From an uncultured Brevibacterium sp. (GTDB lineage: Bacteria > Actinomycetota > Actinomycetes > Actinomycetales > Brevibacteriaceae): a DNA stretch of 5,349 bases. The notes beneath the pieces were generated by a model. It was not told the origin of the DNA. It did not search any database and was given only the letters and a program-made list of their open reading frames with translations. The stretch lies in contig CALUDL010000104.1 in assembly GCA_943914815.1 (NCBI GenBank), positions 1 through 5,349 on the forward strand. Reading direction: 5' to 3'. Below, piece after piece: positions 4,657 through 5,349 of the stretch (the stretch's first letter is position 1; every line of letters starts with the position of its first letter). The position numbers were made by a program, and so were the translations under genes.

Positions 4657-5349
4657 GCTGACACGCGGCGTGAACCAATAGGTTTCGTCTGGACCCCAGC
4701 CGGCAATCACTGTCGCTGTGTCAGCATCAACCGGGATCGCCGTCCCCGCTGCCGCAAGGTACGCAGCGACCTGGAGGTGTACTGCATCGTAATGCTCAGC
4801 GACCTTTGCCCAGTCTGGGACCACCCACTTTCCGGTTCGCCCGGTGGTCAGATACCAGTCATGACGTTTCTGTGCCGTTTGCTCAAACGGGAACCGCCTG
4901 CACAGCTCAGCCCACGCCTCTGCCGAATCGATCTCATACACGCGCAACCCCTCTGGAACTTCCAACCGTAGGGTTTCTGCGGTCTCCCACCCCATACTGT
5001 CCTCTACCAGCCACAGTCCCACCGGGCTCGTGTCGAACAGCTCCCGAGTCGACGACAGGAGTTCCCGTGGGGGCGTGGACCACCAAATCCCGCTCCACGA
5101 TGCTGTTGGATCCGTGGGGCGCTCGCGGGCAGCCAACTTCTCCTCGTCTCCGTCTTTTGCCCGTGCTGTGCGCAACACGCGCAGCGGGTCTTCCGGAACC
5201 CTGCGAAGTTCACCGTCCCACTGCACAGTGCATTGTGAGGACGCCTCCACTGGAGTGGTCCACCAGTCTGTGTGCGTCGAAGCTGCGAGGTGTTCAGCGA
5301 CCCGGCGCAATCTGGCCCGCATGGGGCCGGTCGCAGCCAGAACATCGTC
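4582..5349 (-). CDS. Uncharacterised tryptophan-rich protein (N-terminus outside window)
   Basis: The frame is open from the window edge to TAG at 4582-4584 (255 visible residues). An ATG at 5320-5322 would give 246 aa, but it has no SD and the nine codons before it (DDVLAATGP) continue as plausible coding sequence, so the gene probably starts beyond 5349. No signal peptide or membrane segment is visible, suggesting a cytoplasmic protein. The 246 residues after that ATG contain 16 tryptophans, an unusually high share, including SWSGIWW, WVVPDW and GWGPDETYWF. The C-terminal third (AEHYDAVHLQVAAYLAAAGT, then AGWGPDETYWF) resembles conserved hypothetical proteins of Actinobacteria that I have no function for. 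There are no catalytic or nucleotide-binding motifs that I can name. It converges on the DUF4870 gene with a hairpin between them. Confidence 0.7.
   Translation of the reverse strand, partial: DDVLAATGPMRARLRRVAEHLAASTHTDWWTTPVEASSQCTVQWDGELRRVPEDPLRVLRTARAKDGDEEKLAARERPTDPTASWSGIWWSTPPRELLSSTRELFDTSPVGLWLVEDSMGWETAETLRLEVPEGLRVYEIDSAEAWAELCRRFPFEQTAQKRHDWYLTTGRTGKWVVPDWAKVAEHYDAVHLQVAAYLAAAGTAIPVDADTATVIAGWGPDETYWFTPRVSHLGTPTEWILTEDSIDYLWERRPS

Noticed and set aside
4573..4971. 132-codon + strand open frame
   Set aside because: It is antisense to the tryptophan-rich protein, whose minus-strand frame is longer, continues past the window edge and resembles conserved actinobacterial proteins.
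1..5349. CRISPR arrays, tRNA/rRNA genes, transposases or integrases
   Set aside because: I read both strands for spaced repeats, tRNA-like T-loop/anticodon patterns and transposase motifs and saw none.

Overview
The window most likely comes from an actinobacterium (Actinomycetota). The moderately high G+C, the GTG/TTG start options, the DUF4870 membrane protein and the style of the small toxin/antitoxin pair at the left edge all fit this. A Corynebacteriales or Micrococcales host is my guess, but the genus cannot be fixed from the sequence.

Left edge (1-310, + strand): the last 51 codons of a small BrnT-like toxin-type protein overlap (ATGA) a 51-codon ORF. That ORF looks like the N-terminal half of its usual ribbon-helix-helix (RHH) antitoxin partner, and it stops where the DNA-binding domain would begin. 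Right after it, on the opposite strand, comes the main module.

Main module (343-3841, - strand): a classical AAA ATPase gene with a strong Shine-Dalgarno sequence (2873-3841) is followed by, and overlaps, a gene for a large subtilisin-like (S8) serine protease (343-2946) with an intact Asp/His/Ser triad. This is the ietA-ietS architecture: an ATPase antitoxin/regulator plus a protease effector. It was first described as a plasmid stability toxin-antitoxin pair on Agrobacterium pTiC58, and the same pairing is listed among anti-phage defence systems (IetAS). The module appears to sit beside, and perhaps to have truncated, another toxin-antitoxin locus, as is typical of defence/TA hot spots.

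Divergent intergenic region (3842-4110): it holds the likely ietA promoter, a small palindrome, and on the + strand an unusual 5' leader. A perfect 10-nt inverted repeat (3989-3998 / 4060-4069) can mask a very strong ribosome-binding site. That site belongs to a 10-codon minicistron (4074-4106) ending 4 nt before the DUF4870 gene. A second, partial anti-SD segment (4034-4039) could compete for the same bases.

Right side: a 129-aa DUF4870 membrane protein (4111-4500, +) converges on a tryptophan-rich uncharacterised protein (4582 to beyond 5349, -). A candidate hairpin terminator lies between them, and one arm of it is a 15-nt copy of sequence inside the neighbouring coding region.
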